Source: Holophagaceae bacterium (GTDB lineage: Bacteria; Acidobacteriota; Holophagae; Holophagales; Holophagaceae). Taken from it: a stretch of 16,766 nt of DNA. Of this stretch, positions 6,985 to 14,281 are shown one piece after another. A model generated the notes under the pieces. It searched no databases, was not told the origin of the DNA, and was given only the letters and a program-made list of their open reading frames with translations. Made by a program: the position numbers and the translations under genes. The stretch spans positions 18,554 to 35,319 of the forward strand of contig PMJK01000051.1 of NCBI GenBank assembly GCA_003158505.1. Reading direction: 5' to 3'. Position 1 is the stretch's first letter. Each line of letters begins with the position of its first letter.

Positions 6985-8127
6985 ATGCTCTACGACTCTC
7001 CCTCTACCTTCGGCCGTACCTTCCGCATCGTCACCTTCGGCGAAAGCCATGGCGCCGCCGTTGGCGTGGTGCTGGACGGCGTGAAGCCTGGGCTGCCCTT
7101 CGATCTGGAGGCCATCCAGCGGGACCTGGACCGGAGGCGCCCGGGCCAGTCGGACCTGGTCACTCCCCGCAGTGAGGCGGATCGCATACAGGTGCTGAGC
7201 GGGGTCTTCGAGGGACAGACCACGGGCCATCCCATCGCCATGATGGTGTTCAACGAGAACCAGAAGAGCGGCGACTACAAGGCCATCTCGGAGCTCTTCA
7301 GGCCCGGCCATGCGGATCTCACCTACGACCGCAAATACGGCATCCGGGATCCCCGCGGCGGCGGGCGCAGTAGCGGGCGGGAGACCCTGGCCCGGGTGGC
7401 CGCGGGAGCCTGGGCCAAGCAGCAGCTGGCGGCCCTGGGCGTGACCGTGCGCGGCTTCAACCGCGAGATCGCCGGGATCGAAGGAAAGACCGTGCACTGG
7501 GACTTCGTGGAGAAGAATCCCCTCCGCGTGGCGGACCCAGAGATCTTCGAGACCCAGAAGGCCGCCGTCGAGGCCGCCCGTGCCGACGGGGACAGCGTAG
7601 GCGGCGTCTGCGAGGTCTGGATCGAAGGCCTGCCGGTGGGGCTCGGCGACCCCGCCTTTGGCAAGCTGGACGGACTGCTGGCGTTGGCCTGCATGTCCAT
7701 CGGCGCCGTGAAGGGTGTGGAACTGGGGGCGGGGTTCGCCAGTGCCCGGCGGCGCGGCAGCGAGAACAACGATCCCCTGGGGCCGGAGGGTCCTATGAAG
7801 AACGATGCCGGCGGCACCCTCGGCGGCATCAGCACTGGGGCGCCCGTGGTGGTGAGACTGGCCGTGAAGCCCACGAGCTCGATAGCCAAGACTCAGAGGA
7901 CCATCGATCGTGAAGGCCATGCGGCGGACATCTCCACCCAAGGGCGACACGATCCCTGTATCGCCCCTCGCATTGTGCCGGTAGCCGAGGCCATGTGTGC
8001 CCTGGTGATCTACGACGCCTGGCTTTCCCAGCAAGCACTGCGGGAAGGTAATGCGCCCAGGCTCGGCGAATGGGACTGGGAGGCCGTTGAGGCCCTGTTC
8101 TCGCCTGCGGACGGGCATCAGTTGTGA
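6985..8127 (+). CDS. aroC: Chorismate synthase
   Basis: FMN-dependent enzyme that converts 5-enolpyruvylshikimate-3-phosphate to chorismate, the last step of the common aromatic pathway. The 380-residue length is typical. Signatures in order: FGESHG with catalytic H22, RRPGQSDLVTPRSEAD, and FRPGHADLTYDRKYG with the second catalytic H109. IRDPRGGGRSSGRET follows, then QGRHDPCIAPR near the C-terminus with the functional Asp. The start is ATG with AAAGG upstream. It is the first gene of the rightward run and lies about 75 bp before the favoured hemA start. There is no direct metabolic link to heme, so it is probably an operon partner by history or co-expression. Confidence 0.97.
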   Translation: MLYDSPSTFGRTFRIVTFGESHGAAVGVVLDGVKPGLPFDLEAIQRDLDRRRPGQSDLVTPRSEADRIQVLSGVFEGQTTGHPIAMMVFNENQKSGDYKAISELFRPGHADLTYDRKYGIRDPRGGGRSSGRETLARVAAGAWAKQQLAALGVTVRGFNREIAGIEGKTVHWDFVEKNPLRVADPEIFETQKAAVEAARADGDSVGGVCEVWIEGLPVGLGDPAFGKLDGLLALACMSIGAVKGVELGAGFASARRRGSENNDPLGPEGPMKNDAGGTLGGISTGAPVVVRLAVKPTSSIAKTQRTIDREGHAADISTQGRHDPCIAPRIVPVAEAMCALVIYDAWLSQQALREGNAPRLGEWDWEAVEALFSPADGHQL

Positions 8128-8202
8128 TGACTTCCACTTTCGGCAAGGCATGACGAAGCGATGACCGAGCCCAACCACCATCTTCCGATCATGGGATCCG
8201 AT

Positions 8203-9366
8203 ATGGAACCCGTCCTCATCAGTTTCCACGCCCCCGTCCACGATCTGGACCTGGTGGCGCAGCATGTGGTCCGGGATGGCCTCCCGGCCCACCTGCGTGA
8301 CTGGCAGCGGCAATCGGGTGCCCGCGAGATCGTCTACCTCGCGACCTGCCAGCGGGTGCTCTGGATGGTGTGGGAGGGAGAGGCCGGGGCCATCGATCCC
8401 GGACCCGGCGTGCGCCGCTATAAAGGCGAAGATGCTTGGGCGCACCTGTTGGCCATGTCCGCTGGACTCGAATCGGCGAACCTAGGGGATCGTGAAATCC
8501 CGGGCCAGTTGAAGGACGCCTTGGTGCAGGCCCGGCAGGTGGGCGTGGCCGGGGACGAGGCCCAGACGGCCATCGAGGATGTGATTCGCGAGGGCCAGAG
8601 GTTGCGGGCCAGGCTGGGACTCGCCGACGGGAATGTCAGCGTGGCCACCGTCGCCCTCAAGCATCTGACAGAAGGTCTGCCCCAGGGGTCCTCCGTGGCG
8701 TTGGTGGGTGTGGGCCCGATGACCCAGTACCTGGCTGAACGGCTTCCCGAGCGCGGCTTCAGGGTGGCGGTGGCCAACCGCACCCGCAGCCGGGCCCATG
8801 AACTGGCCGATCCGCTGGCACTTCCCGTGGTCGATCTGCCCAGGCTGCAGCACGACCCTCTGGGTTTCGACGCCATCGTGACAGCTACCGCGGCCCCCGA
8901 GCCCATCTTCACGCTGGATGCCTGGCAGTCGCTCAAGCGGCCCCTCCTGCGCATTCTTGATCTGGCCCTGCCGCCGGACTCCGAACCGGGCCTGGAACAG
9001 TTGCCCTGGGTTCACCGCATCGACCTCAACGCCTTCCTGGCTCAGACCACCACAGCCCGGGCCCAACGGGCCGAGGCGGCCCTCAAGGCTGAACCCTACC
9101 TGATCGGCGCCGCCGGGCGATTGCGCCACCGCGCCTTGGCCCGGGCCCGCAAGCTGCATCTGGTGTCTGCCCAAGAGCGTCTGGATGCGGCTTGGGGCGC
9201 CCTGGAAGCGGAAGTGAAAACCCTGGAGGACTCCATGGCCGGACTCGATGACGTCCAGCGGGAAGCCTTGAAGGAGATCCTCTCCCGCGGCCGCACCTTG
9301 GCCTTCCGGGCCCTGGTCCAGACCCAGCCCAAACCCACCCTTGATGGAGAGGCGGTCAACCCATGA
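8203..9366 (+). CDS. hemA: Glutamyl-tRNA reductase (sequence-divergent)
   Basis: NADPH-dependent reduction of glutamyl-tRNA(Glu) to glutamate-1-semialdehyde, the first committed step of C5 heme synthesis. The catalytic Cys is kept in LATCQRV, and the downstream His in AHLLAMSAGLES is present. An NADPH-binding stretch (VALVGVGPMTQYLAERL, VANRTRSRA) follows. Several usually near-invariant positions differ: STCNRTE reads ATCQRVL, GEPQILGQVK reads GDREIPGQLK, DIAVPRD reads DLALPPD, and the N-terminal NHKTAP motif is missing. I prefer the ATG at 8203: GGGA lies 6 nt upstream and the Cys becomes residue 49, as in the family. An ATG at 8161 would add 14 residues but has no well-spaced Shine-Dalgarno. 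It overlaps hemC by 4 bp. Context makes the function likely despite the divergence. Confidence 0.87.
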   Translation: MEPVLISFHAPVHDLDLVAQHVVRDGLPAHLRDWQRQSGAREIVYLATCQRVLWMVWEGEAGAIDPGPGVRRYKGEDAWAHLLAMSAGLESANLGDREIPGQLKDALVQARQVGVAGDEAQTAIEDVIREGQRLRARLGLADGNVSVATVALKHLTEGLPQGSSVALVGVGPMTQYLAERLPERGFRVAVANRTRSRAHELADPLALPVVDLPRLQHDPLGFDAIVTATAAPEPIFTLDAWQSLKRPLLRILDLALPPDSEPGLEQLPWVHRIDLNAFLAQTTTARAQRAEAALKAEPYLIGAAGRLRHRALARARKLHLVSAQERLDAAWGALEAEVKTLEDSMAGLDDVQREALKEILSRGRTLAFRALVQTQPKPTLDGEAVNP

Positions 9367-10244
9367 AGAAGCACGTCACGGTCGCGACTCGTGGATCCGC
9401 CTTGGCCGTAGGCCAGGCCGAACCCATGGTCAGGTTCCTCGAATCCAATGGCTACGAGGTGTCCTGGCGCAAGTTCTCCACCTCCGGCGACCAGTGGCTG
9501 CAGGGACCCCTCGACAAGCAGGTAGGGGGGGGCTTCTTCACCAAGGAGTTGGAGGACGCCATGGCCGCGGGGGCTGCGGATCTGCTCATCCACAGCCTGA
9601 AGGATGTATCACTGGAGCGGCCCGCGGGCATCATCCCCGCCTGCATCCCCCTGCGCGAAGATCCTTCCGACTGGCTGGTGATGCGGCCTGACGCTCCTGA
9701 GGATCTGGTCATTGGTACTAGCGCGGTGCGCCGCGAACGTGTGCTCAGCCAGATCTTCCCAAGGGCCCGCTTCACATGGATCCGCGGCAACGTGCAGACG
9801 CGACTCCAGCGGGTGCGCGACGGCGTGCTCCGCGACGAACCCCTCCACGCCACCATGCTTGCGGCGGCCGGACTGAAGCGGCTGGGGCTCGACCTCACCG
9901 GGCTCACGGTGCGGCCCCTCGCGCCTTCGGAGTTGCCATCGGCCCCGGGGCAAGGTGCGCTGCTCGCCGAGGCCCGGGCCGACCGCCCCGATCTCGTCGA
10001 GGTGCTGTCCGGGCTCCACGACGCCATGACTGCCCGGTGCGTCACCCTGGAACGCCAGGTGCTGGCAGGCATCGGTGGCGGGTGCCAGCAACCTCTGGGA
10101 GCCCTGGCGACGCCCCAGGCGGATGGGAGCTTGCTGCTGCAGGCGGCCTACGCACCGGAGGGCGAGCTTCGCCGGGCTGAGGCCCGGGGAACCGACGACA
10201 AGCAGCTGCTGGCAACGATCTTGAAGGGCATCGGCCTGTCATGA
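9363..10244 (+). CDS. hemC: Hydroxymethylbilane synthase (porphobilinogen deaminase)
   Basis: Polymerises four porphobilinogen units into the linear tetrapyrrole hydroxymethylbilane in the cytoplasm. The 293-residue protein is slightly shorter than the usual ~310. Domain 1 shows ATRGSALAVGQA, GGGFFTKELEDA and HSLKDV with the catalytic Asp at D81. Domain 2 has GTSAVRRERVL, IRGNVQTRL and SAPGQGAL. The dipyrromethane cofactor attaches to a Cys that is visible at C241 in GGGCQQPLGA. Position 76 is Ile in DLLIHSLKD, where VHSLKD is more common, and this is conservative. The start ATGA overlaps the hemA stop, and the same 4-bp arrangement joins it to hemD. Confidence 0.96.
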   Translation: MKKHVTVATRGSALAVGQAEPMVRFLESNGYEVSWRKFSTSGDQWLQGPLDKQVGGGFFTKELEDAMAAGAADLLIHSLKDVSLERPAGIIPACIPLREDPSDWLVMRPDAPEDLVIGTSAVRRERVLSQIFPRARFTWIRGNVQTRLQRVRDGVLRDEPLHATMLAAAGLKRLGLDLTGLTVRPLAPSELPSAPGQGALLAEARADRPDLVEVLSGLHDAMTARCVTLERQVLAGIGGGCQQPLGALATPQADGSLLLQAAYAPEGELRRAEARGTDDKQLLATILKGIGLS

Positions 10245-10930
10245 CCCCTTCGGCCCACCTCCCCCGCCTGGCCCTGGCCCGACCCGCCCAGCATCCGCTG
10301 GCGGATACGGTGCTCAAGGCCGGTTGGCAGCCGATCCCCTATCCCTTCACTTCCCTGAAGAGGACCGGCGCCGCTCCGCCCATGCCGCTGGACCAGGCCG
10401 ACGCCCTCCTGGTGCTGAGCCCTTCGGGCGCCCAGGTGGCCGCGGCGGCCTTGCCCGCCGGGATGACCTGCCTGGTGCAGGGGGCAGGCACCGCGGATGC
10501 CCTGGGACGGGAGGACCTGGACGTCCACCTTCCTTCCGAGGCCCGGGCCGAGGCCCTTTGGGAACTGCTCCAGGAACGATTCCCCGGAGGTGGAGAGTTC
10601 GTGCTCGTCCGCGGCGAGCGCAGCCGGGAGTACCTCGAGGTGGCCACCAAGGGTTCCGTCTGGCGCATCCACGCCTGGGTCACCCACTGTGAGGCGGCGC
10701 GAGAGCCCTTTCCACCCCTGCCGGAGGTCGAGGCGGTCCTGGCCCTGAGTCCGACCCAGGCCGACATCCTCGCGCCCCTCTCGGGCCAATTACAGCGCTT
10801 TGCCTGGGGCGAGGCCGCCGCCGAGGCCTTCACCAGGGCGGGCGCCCCCGCCCATGGCCACTGTGAACCGAAGCCCAGCCTGCTCTGGGCCATGCTCGCG
10901 CAACACCTCTCATCGCAAGAAAACCTGTAA
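10241..10930 (+). CDS. hemD: Uroporphyrinogen-III synthase
   Basis: Expected to close hydroxymethylbilane with inversion of ring D to give uroporphyrinogen III. The 229-residue length and a two-lobe pattern fit HemD. Weak family features are LARPAQHPLADTVLKAGWQPIPYP at the N-terminus, LLVLSPSGAQVA, an LVRGERSREYL segment in the second lobe, and VLALSPTQADIL. HemD is poorly conserved in general, so much of the assignment rests on position: it overlaps hemC by 4 bp and precedes hemB by 15 bp. No alternative function is suggested by the sequence. Confidence 0.85.
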   Translation: MTPSAHLPRLALARPAQHPLADTVLKAGWQPIPYPFTSLKRTGAAPPMPLDQADALLVLSPSGAQVAAAALPAGMTCLVQGAGTADALGREDLDVHLPSEARAEALWELLQERFPGGGEFVLVRGERSREYLEVATKGSVWRIHAWVTHCEAAREPFPPLPEVEAVLALSPTQADILAPLSGQLQRFAWGEAAAEAFTRAGAPAHGHCEPKPSLLWAMLAQHLSSQENL

Positions 10931-10931
10931 G

Positions 10932-10940
10932 TAAGGAGGA
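10932..10940 (+). promoter_or_regulatory. Consensus Shine-Dalgarno for hemB
   Basis: TAAGGAGGA lies 5 nt before the hemB ATG and is nearly a full complement of the 16S rRNA 3' end. It is clearly the strongest ribosome binding site in the operon. hemC and hemD instead rely on 4-bp overlaps. HemB may therefore be translated more strongly than the genes just upstream; that consequence is inference. Confidence 0.85.
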
Positions 10941-10945
10941 TTTCC

Positions 10946-11923
10946 ATGCTGAACCGCTCCCGCCGCCTCCGCACCAGCCTGGCCATGCGCAACCTGGTGG
11001 CCGAGACTGACCTCCGGCCCCGCCATCTCATCCAGCCCCACTTCGTGCAGCCGCAGGCGGGCAGCAGCGAGATCTCCAGCATGCCGGGCATTGTCAATGC
11101 CAGCGTGGACGAAACGGTGCGCCAAGTGGAGAAGGACCTCAAGAAGGGTCTCGCCAGCGTCCTGCTGTTCGGAGTCCCGGACGAGGATGCCAAGAGCCCG
11201 GATGCCTCCTACTGCTGCGACCACGCAGGCGTGATCCCCCAGGCGGTGAGGGCCCTGAAGAAAGCCTTCGGCTCCGACCTCATCGTCATGACGGACGTCT
11301 GTCTCTGCGGCTACACCAGCCACGGCCACTGCGGCCTCGTGGACGACGAGGGGGTTGTCCAGAACGACCAGACTTTGCCCATCCTGGCGGAGATGGCCCT
11401 TCGTCATGCGGAGGCCGGGGCCGACGTGGCCGCCCCCAGCGACATGATGGACGGCCGCGTGGCCGCCATCCGCGAACTGCTCGACCGGAACGGCTTCACC
11501 CAGACTAGCATCCTCAGCTACGCCATCAAGCACGCCGGCGCCTACTACGGCCCCTTCCGCGAGGCGGCCCACAGCAGTCCCAAATTCGGCGATCGCAAGA
11601 GCTACCAGATGGACCCCAGGAATGCCCGAGAAGGGTTGCGGGACGCGCTCCTGGACGTGGAGGAGGGGGCGGACATGCTCATGGTCAAGCCCGCCCTGCC
11701 GAACCTGGATCTCATCTGGCGCCTCCGCGAGGCCCAGCTGGCGCCCATCTGCGCCTACCACGTATCCAGCGAGTTCAGCAGCGTGAAGGCCGCCGACCGC
11801 CTGGGCTGGGTGAATGGCGACCAGCTGATGTATGAGCACCTCATCGCCATCCGGCGCGCGGGGGCCGACATGATCGTCACCTACGCGGGCCGCGAGGCGG
11901 TCGAAAAGGGATGGGTCTCTTAG
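10946..11923 (+). CDS. hemB: Delta-aminolevulinic acid dehydratase (porphobilinogen synthase), zinc type
   Basis: Condenses two 5-aminolevulinate molecules into porphobilinogen. The 325 residues match the family. The two active-site lysines are K195 (SYAIKHAGAYYGPFRE), which usually forms the Schiff base in the P-site neighbourhood, and K248 (MVKPALP). The metal site reads DVCLCGYTSHGHCG, with C119, C121 and C129 in the zinc-binding triad positions known from E. coli HemB. This marks a Zn-dependent rather than purely Mg-dependent enzyme. Also present are APSDMMDGR and YQMDPRNAREG. Translation starts from an excellent Shine-Dalgarno. The following 40-bp gap contains a dispersed-type repeat before hemL. 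Confidence 0.97.
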   Translation: MLNRSRRLRTSLAMRNLVAETDLRPRHLIQPHFVQPQAGSSEISSMPGIVNASVDETVRQVEKDLKKGLASVLLFGVPDEDAKSPDASYCCDHAGVIPQAVRALKKAFGSDLIVMTDVCLCGYTSHGHCGLVDDEGVVQNDQTLPILAEMALRHAEAGADVAAPSDMMDGRVAAIRELLDRNGFTQTSILSYAIKHAGAYYGPFREAAHSSPKFGDRKSYQMDPRNAREGLRDALLDVEEGADMLMVKPALPNLDLIWRLREAQLAPICAYHVSSEFSSVKAADRLGWVNGDQLMYEHLIAIRRAGADMIVTYAGREAVEKGWVS

Positions 11924-11929
11924 AACTGA

Positions 11930-11958
11930 TTCACCACCAAGGCACGAAGAATAAGGAA
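11930..11958 (+). repeat. Purine-rich dispersed-type intergenic repeat before hemL
   Basis: Most of the short gap between hemB and hemL has the pattern TTCACCACCAAGGCACGAAG followed by AATAAGGAAG. It resembles the ACCAAGGCACGAAG-type short repeats I recall from intergenic regions of various bacteria. Its last part, AAGGA about 7 nt before the ATG, also serves as the hemL ribosome binding site. A related, inverted, clearly periodic copy lies just after hemL at 13239-13274. The family assignment is from memory and pattern, not a search. Confidence 0.5.
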
Positions 11959-11963
11959 GCCAA

Positions 11964-13220
11964 ATGTCGAATGAAACTCTGTTTGCTGAAGCCCTGACCC
12001 ATTTCCCCGGCGGCGTCTCTAGCCCCGTGCGGGCCTTTCGGGCCGTGGGCGGCACGCCCAAGTTCTTCAGGAAGGCTTCCGGCGCCTGGTTCGAGGATGA
12101 GGACGGTCAGCGCTTCCTGGATCTCTGCATGTCCTGGGGCCCGCTGATCCTGGGCCACGCCCATCCCGACATCCTGGCCGCAGTGAACGAGGCCATGCAT
12201 GAGGGCCTCACCTTCGGCGCCCCCAGTCGCCGAGAGCTGGCCCTGGCCCGCCGCATCAAGGAGATGGTGCCTTTCATCGAGAAGATGCGGTTCGTGTCCT
12301 CGGGCACCGAGGCCGTCATGTCCGCCCTGCGCGCCGCCCGCGGCTTCACGGGCCGGGATCGGATCCTGAAATTCGAGGGCTGCTACCACGGCCACAGTGA
12401 CGGGTTGCTGGTGAAGGCCGGCTCCGGCCTCATCACCTTCGGCGCCCCCACCAGCGCCGGTGTGCCCAAGGCCATCGCTGAGTTGACCTCCGTGGTGTCC
12501 CTGGATGACCTGGAGACGCTGGAGCGCACCTTCGCGGAGATCGGCAACGAATTGGCCGCGGCCATCATCGAGCCCATTCCCGCCAACAACGGCCTGCTGC
12601 TCCAGCGCCCCGAATTCCTCAAGCGCCTGCGCGAACTCTGCACCAAACATGGCGTGATCCTCATCTTCGATGAGGTCATCAGCGGCTTCCGCGTGGCCCC
12701 CGGCGGCGCAGCAGAACGGCTCGGCATCACGCCAGACTTGGGCACCTACGGCAAGATCATCGGCGGCGGCATGCCCGTGGGCCTCTACGGCGGCCGCAAG
12801 GACATCATGGGCGTCGTGGCACCGGACGGCCCGGTCTACCAGGCGGGCACGCTGTCGGGCAACCCGGTGGCCATGGCCGCGGGCCTGGCCACCATGGAGA
12901 AGCTGACGCCCGCCTTCTACGCAAGCCTGGAAGCCAATGCAGCCAAGTGGGCCGCGGCCTTCGAAACCATTCCGGGCCTCCACTGCCCCCGCTACGGCAG
13001 CCTGCTCTGGCCGCTGTTCCAGGACGGCGTCCGCCGCAGCGACGCCGTGAAGGGCGAGGCCATCAGCAGCTTCAACCGCCTGCACAAGGCCCTGCTGGGC
13101 CAGGGCGTCTACCTTCCGCCCAGCGGCTACGAAGTGGCCTTCCTCGGCGCCGCCCACGGCGAGCCCGAACTGGCCCACTTTAAGCAAGCCGTGGCCGCCG
13201 TGGCCAAAGACTTCGCCTGA
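11964..13220 (+). CDS. hemL: Glutamate-1-semialdehyde 2,1-aminomutase
   Basis: PLP enzyme that shifts the amino group of glutamate-1-semialdehyde to give 5-aminolevulinate, the partner of HemA in the C5 route. The 418 residues are slightly fewer than the usual ~427. Signatures: HFPGGVSSPVRAF at the N-terminus, FVSSGTEAVMSALRAARG, FEGCYHGHSDGLLVKAGSG, and LIFDEVISGFR with the Asp that contacts the PLP ring nitrogen. The PLP lysine is K264 in TYGKIIGGGMPVGLYGG. AGTLSGNPVAMAAGLATM is also typical. The start has AAGGA upstream. Short repeats flank the gene on both sides, unlike the tightly overlapped hemC-hemD and hemE-hemN pairs. This could mean it was inserted separately into the operon. Confidence 0.97.
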   Translation: MSNETLFAEALTHFPGGVSSPVRAFRAVGGTPKFFRKASGAWFEDEDGQRFLDLCMSWGPLILGHAHPDILAAVNEAMHEGLTFGAPSRRELALARRIKEMVPFIEKMRFVSSGTEAVMSALRAARGFTGRDRILKFEGCYHGHSDGLLVKAGSGLITFGAPTSAGVPKAIAELTSVVSLDDLETLERTFAEIGNELAAAIIEPIPANNGLLLQRPEFLKRLRELCTKHGVILIFDEVISGFRVAPGGAAERLGITPDLGTYGKIIGGGMPVGLYGGRKDIMGVVAPDGPVYQAGTLSGNPVAMAAGLATMEKLTPAFYASLEANAAKWAAAFETIPGLHCPRYGSLLWPLFQDGVRRSDAVKGEAISSFNRLHKALLGQGVYLPPSGYEVAFLGAAHGEPELAHFKQAVAAVAKDFA

Positions 13221-13238
13221 TCCTCCCGCAATTCCCGT

Positions 13239-13274
13239 TCTTCCTCTGCGTTCTCTGCGTCCTCTGCGGTGAAT
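13239..13274 (-). repeat. Three 9-bp-period repeats (CTCTGCG heptamers) between hemL and hemE
   Basis: The + strand carries three perfect CTCTGCG heptamers starting at 13244, 13253 and 13262, exactly 9 bp apart. On the - strand this reads ACCGCAGAG GACGCAGAG AACGCAGAG. Translation of that strand gives the TAEDAENAEE-type peptide that I recall as a hallmark of spurious ORFs made by dispersed intergenic repeats of this kind. The array ends about 18 bp before the hemE ATG. Orientation is inverted relative to the related sequence before hemL, and both copies share a TTCACC edge. Confidence 0.75.
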
Positions 13275-13291
13275 GGTTTTTTGGTGATGTG

Positions 13292-14281
13292 ATGACTCAG
13301 CCCCTTCTCCGTGTCCTCAATGGGGAGACCCTCGACAAGCCCCCGGTCTGGTTCATGCGCCAGGCAGGACGTTTCCTGCCCGAGTACCGGGCCGTGCGGG
13401 CCAAGGTCACCTTCGAGCAGCTGCTCACGGATTCTGACCTGGCGGCGGAAGTGACCCTGCAGCCCATCCGCCGCTTTCCCCAGATCGACGGCGCCATCAT
13501 CTTCAGCGACATCCTGGTGATCCTGGATGCGCTGGGCTGCGAGGTGACCATTCCCGAGGGTGGGCCCCGCATCGGCAAGACCTTGGACCAGATCGACATC
13601 AACCGTCCCCTGGACGAATCGATCTTCGATCCGGTCTGCGCGGCCATCCGCAAGGTGAAGGCCAACCTTCCGGCCAAGGTCACCATGCTGGGCTTCGCGG
13701 GTGCGCCCTGGACCCTGCTGGCCTACGGCATCGAAGGGAAGGGCAGCAAGAGCTGGGCGAGGGCCAAGTCCTTCATCCACCAGGAACCCGTGCTGGCTCG
13801 CCAGTGGATGGACAAGCTCGCGGACGCCGCCGCTCGCCTGCTGAACCTGCACATCGAGGCCGGCGCCCAGGGCGTGCAGCTCTTCGATACCTGGGCCGGA
13901 GAACTCGATGCCGACGACTACGCGACCTTCGCCCTGCCCGCGGTGGAGCGCACCCTTTCCCAGGTGACCGCCGCGCCGACCCTGTTCTTCGCCCGCACCG
14001 GCTACCTGCCGGATGCCCTGAACAACCTGCCATGCAAGGGCCTGGCCGTGCCTTGGCAGGTGCCGATCTCGGAGGCCCGCCGCCGCTTCCCGAAGATGGT
14101 GCTGCAGGGCAACCTGGATCCCATCGCGCTGCTGGCCGGGGCGGATACCGCCAAGCGGAAGACCCGTGCCATCGTGGACGCCATGAAAGGCCATCCCCAT
14201 ATCTTCAACCTCGGTCATGGGCTGGTGCCCGAGACCGATCCCGCCGTGGTGGCGGCCGTGCTGGACGAGGTGAAGGCATGA
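13292..14281 (+). CDS. hemE: Uroporphyrinogen decarboxylase
   Basis: Decarboxylates the four acetate side chains of uroporphyrinogen III to give coproporphyrinogen III without a cofactor. From ATG 13292 it has 329 residues, slightly below the usual 340-355. Motifs are PVWFMRQAGRFLPEYR (R23, R27 in the anionic pocket), FSDIL with the key Asp D73, GFAGAPWTLL, FDTWAG, QGNLDP and HIFNLGHG. The segment that commonly reads glDW reads LAVPWQVP. A GTG at 13289 is directly in front, but ATG is preferred; GGTGA 4 nt upstream of the ATG is a modest ribosome binding site. The stop overlaps the hemN start by 4 bp. The region before it is the 9-bp repeat array. Confidence 0.97.
   Translation: MTQPLLRVLNGETLDKPPVWFMRQAGRFLPEYRAVRAKVTFEQLLTDSDLAAEVTLQPIRRFPQIDGAIIFSDILVILDALGCEVTIPEGGPRIGKTLDQIDINRPLDESIFDPVCAAIRKVKANLPAKVTMLGFAGAPWTLLAYGIEGKGSKSWARAKSFIHQEPVLARQWMDKLADAAARLLNLHIEAGAQGVQLFDTWAGELDADDYATFALPAVERTLSQVTAAPTLFFARTGYLPDALNNLPCKGLAVPWQVPISEARRRFPKMVLQGNLDPIALLAGADTAKRKTRAIVDAMKGHPHIFNLGHGLVPETDPAVVAAVLDEVKA

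Noticed and set aside
6910..8445. 511-residue minus-strand open frame antisense to aroC
   Set aside because: The + strand encodes chorismate synthase with all motifs. The antisense translation is Gly/His/Val-rich with no domain signature.
11931..13187. 418-residue minus-strand open frame antisense to hemL
   Set aside because: It mirrors the hemL frame almost exactly, with a composition typical of the complement of GC-rich coding sequence; hemL is unambiguous.
13127..14218. 363-residue minus-strand open frame across hemL end and hemE
   Set aside because: It is antisense to a clear hemE and contains the TAEDAENAEE peptide produced by the 9-bp repeat array. GC-rich codon structure leaves long antisense frames open.
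13804..14277. Long in-frame 5' extension of hemN overlapping hemE
   Set aside because: The extension lies inside hemE and translates to Arg/Gly-rich sequence. The ATG at 14278 overlaps the hemE stop and gives the normal HemN N-terminus.
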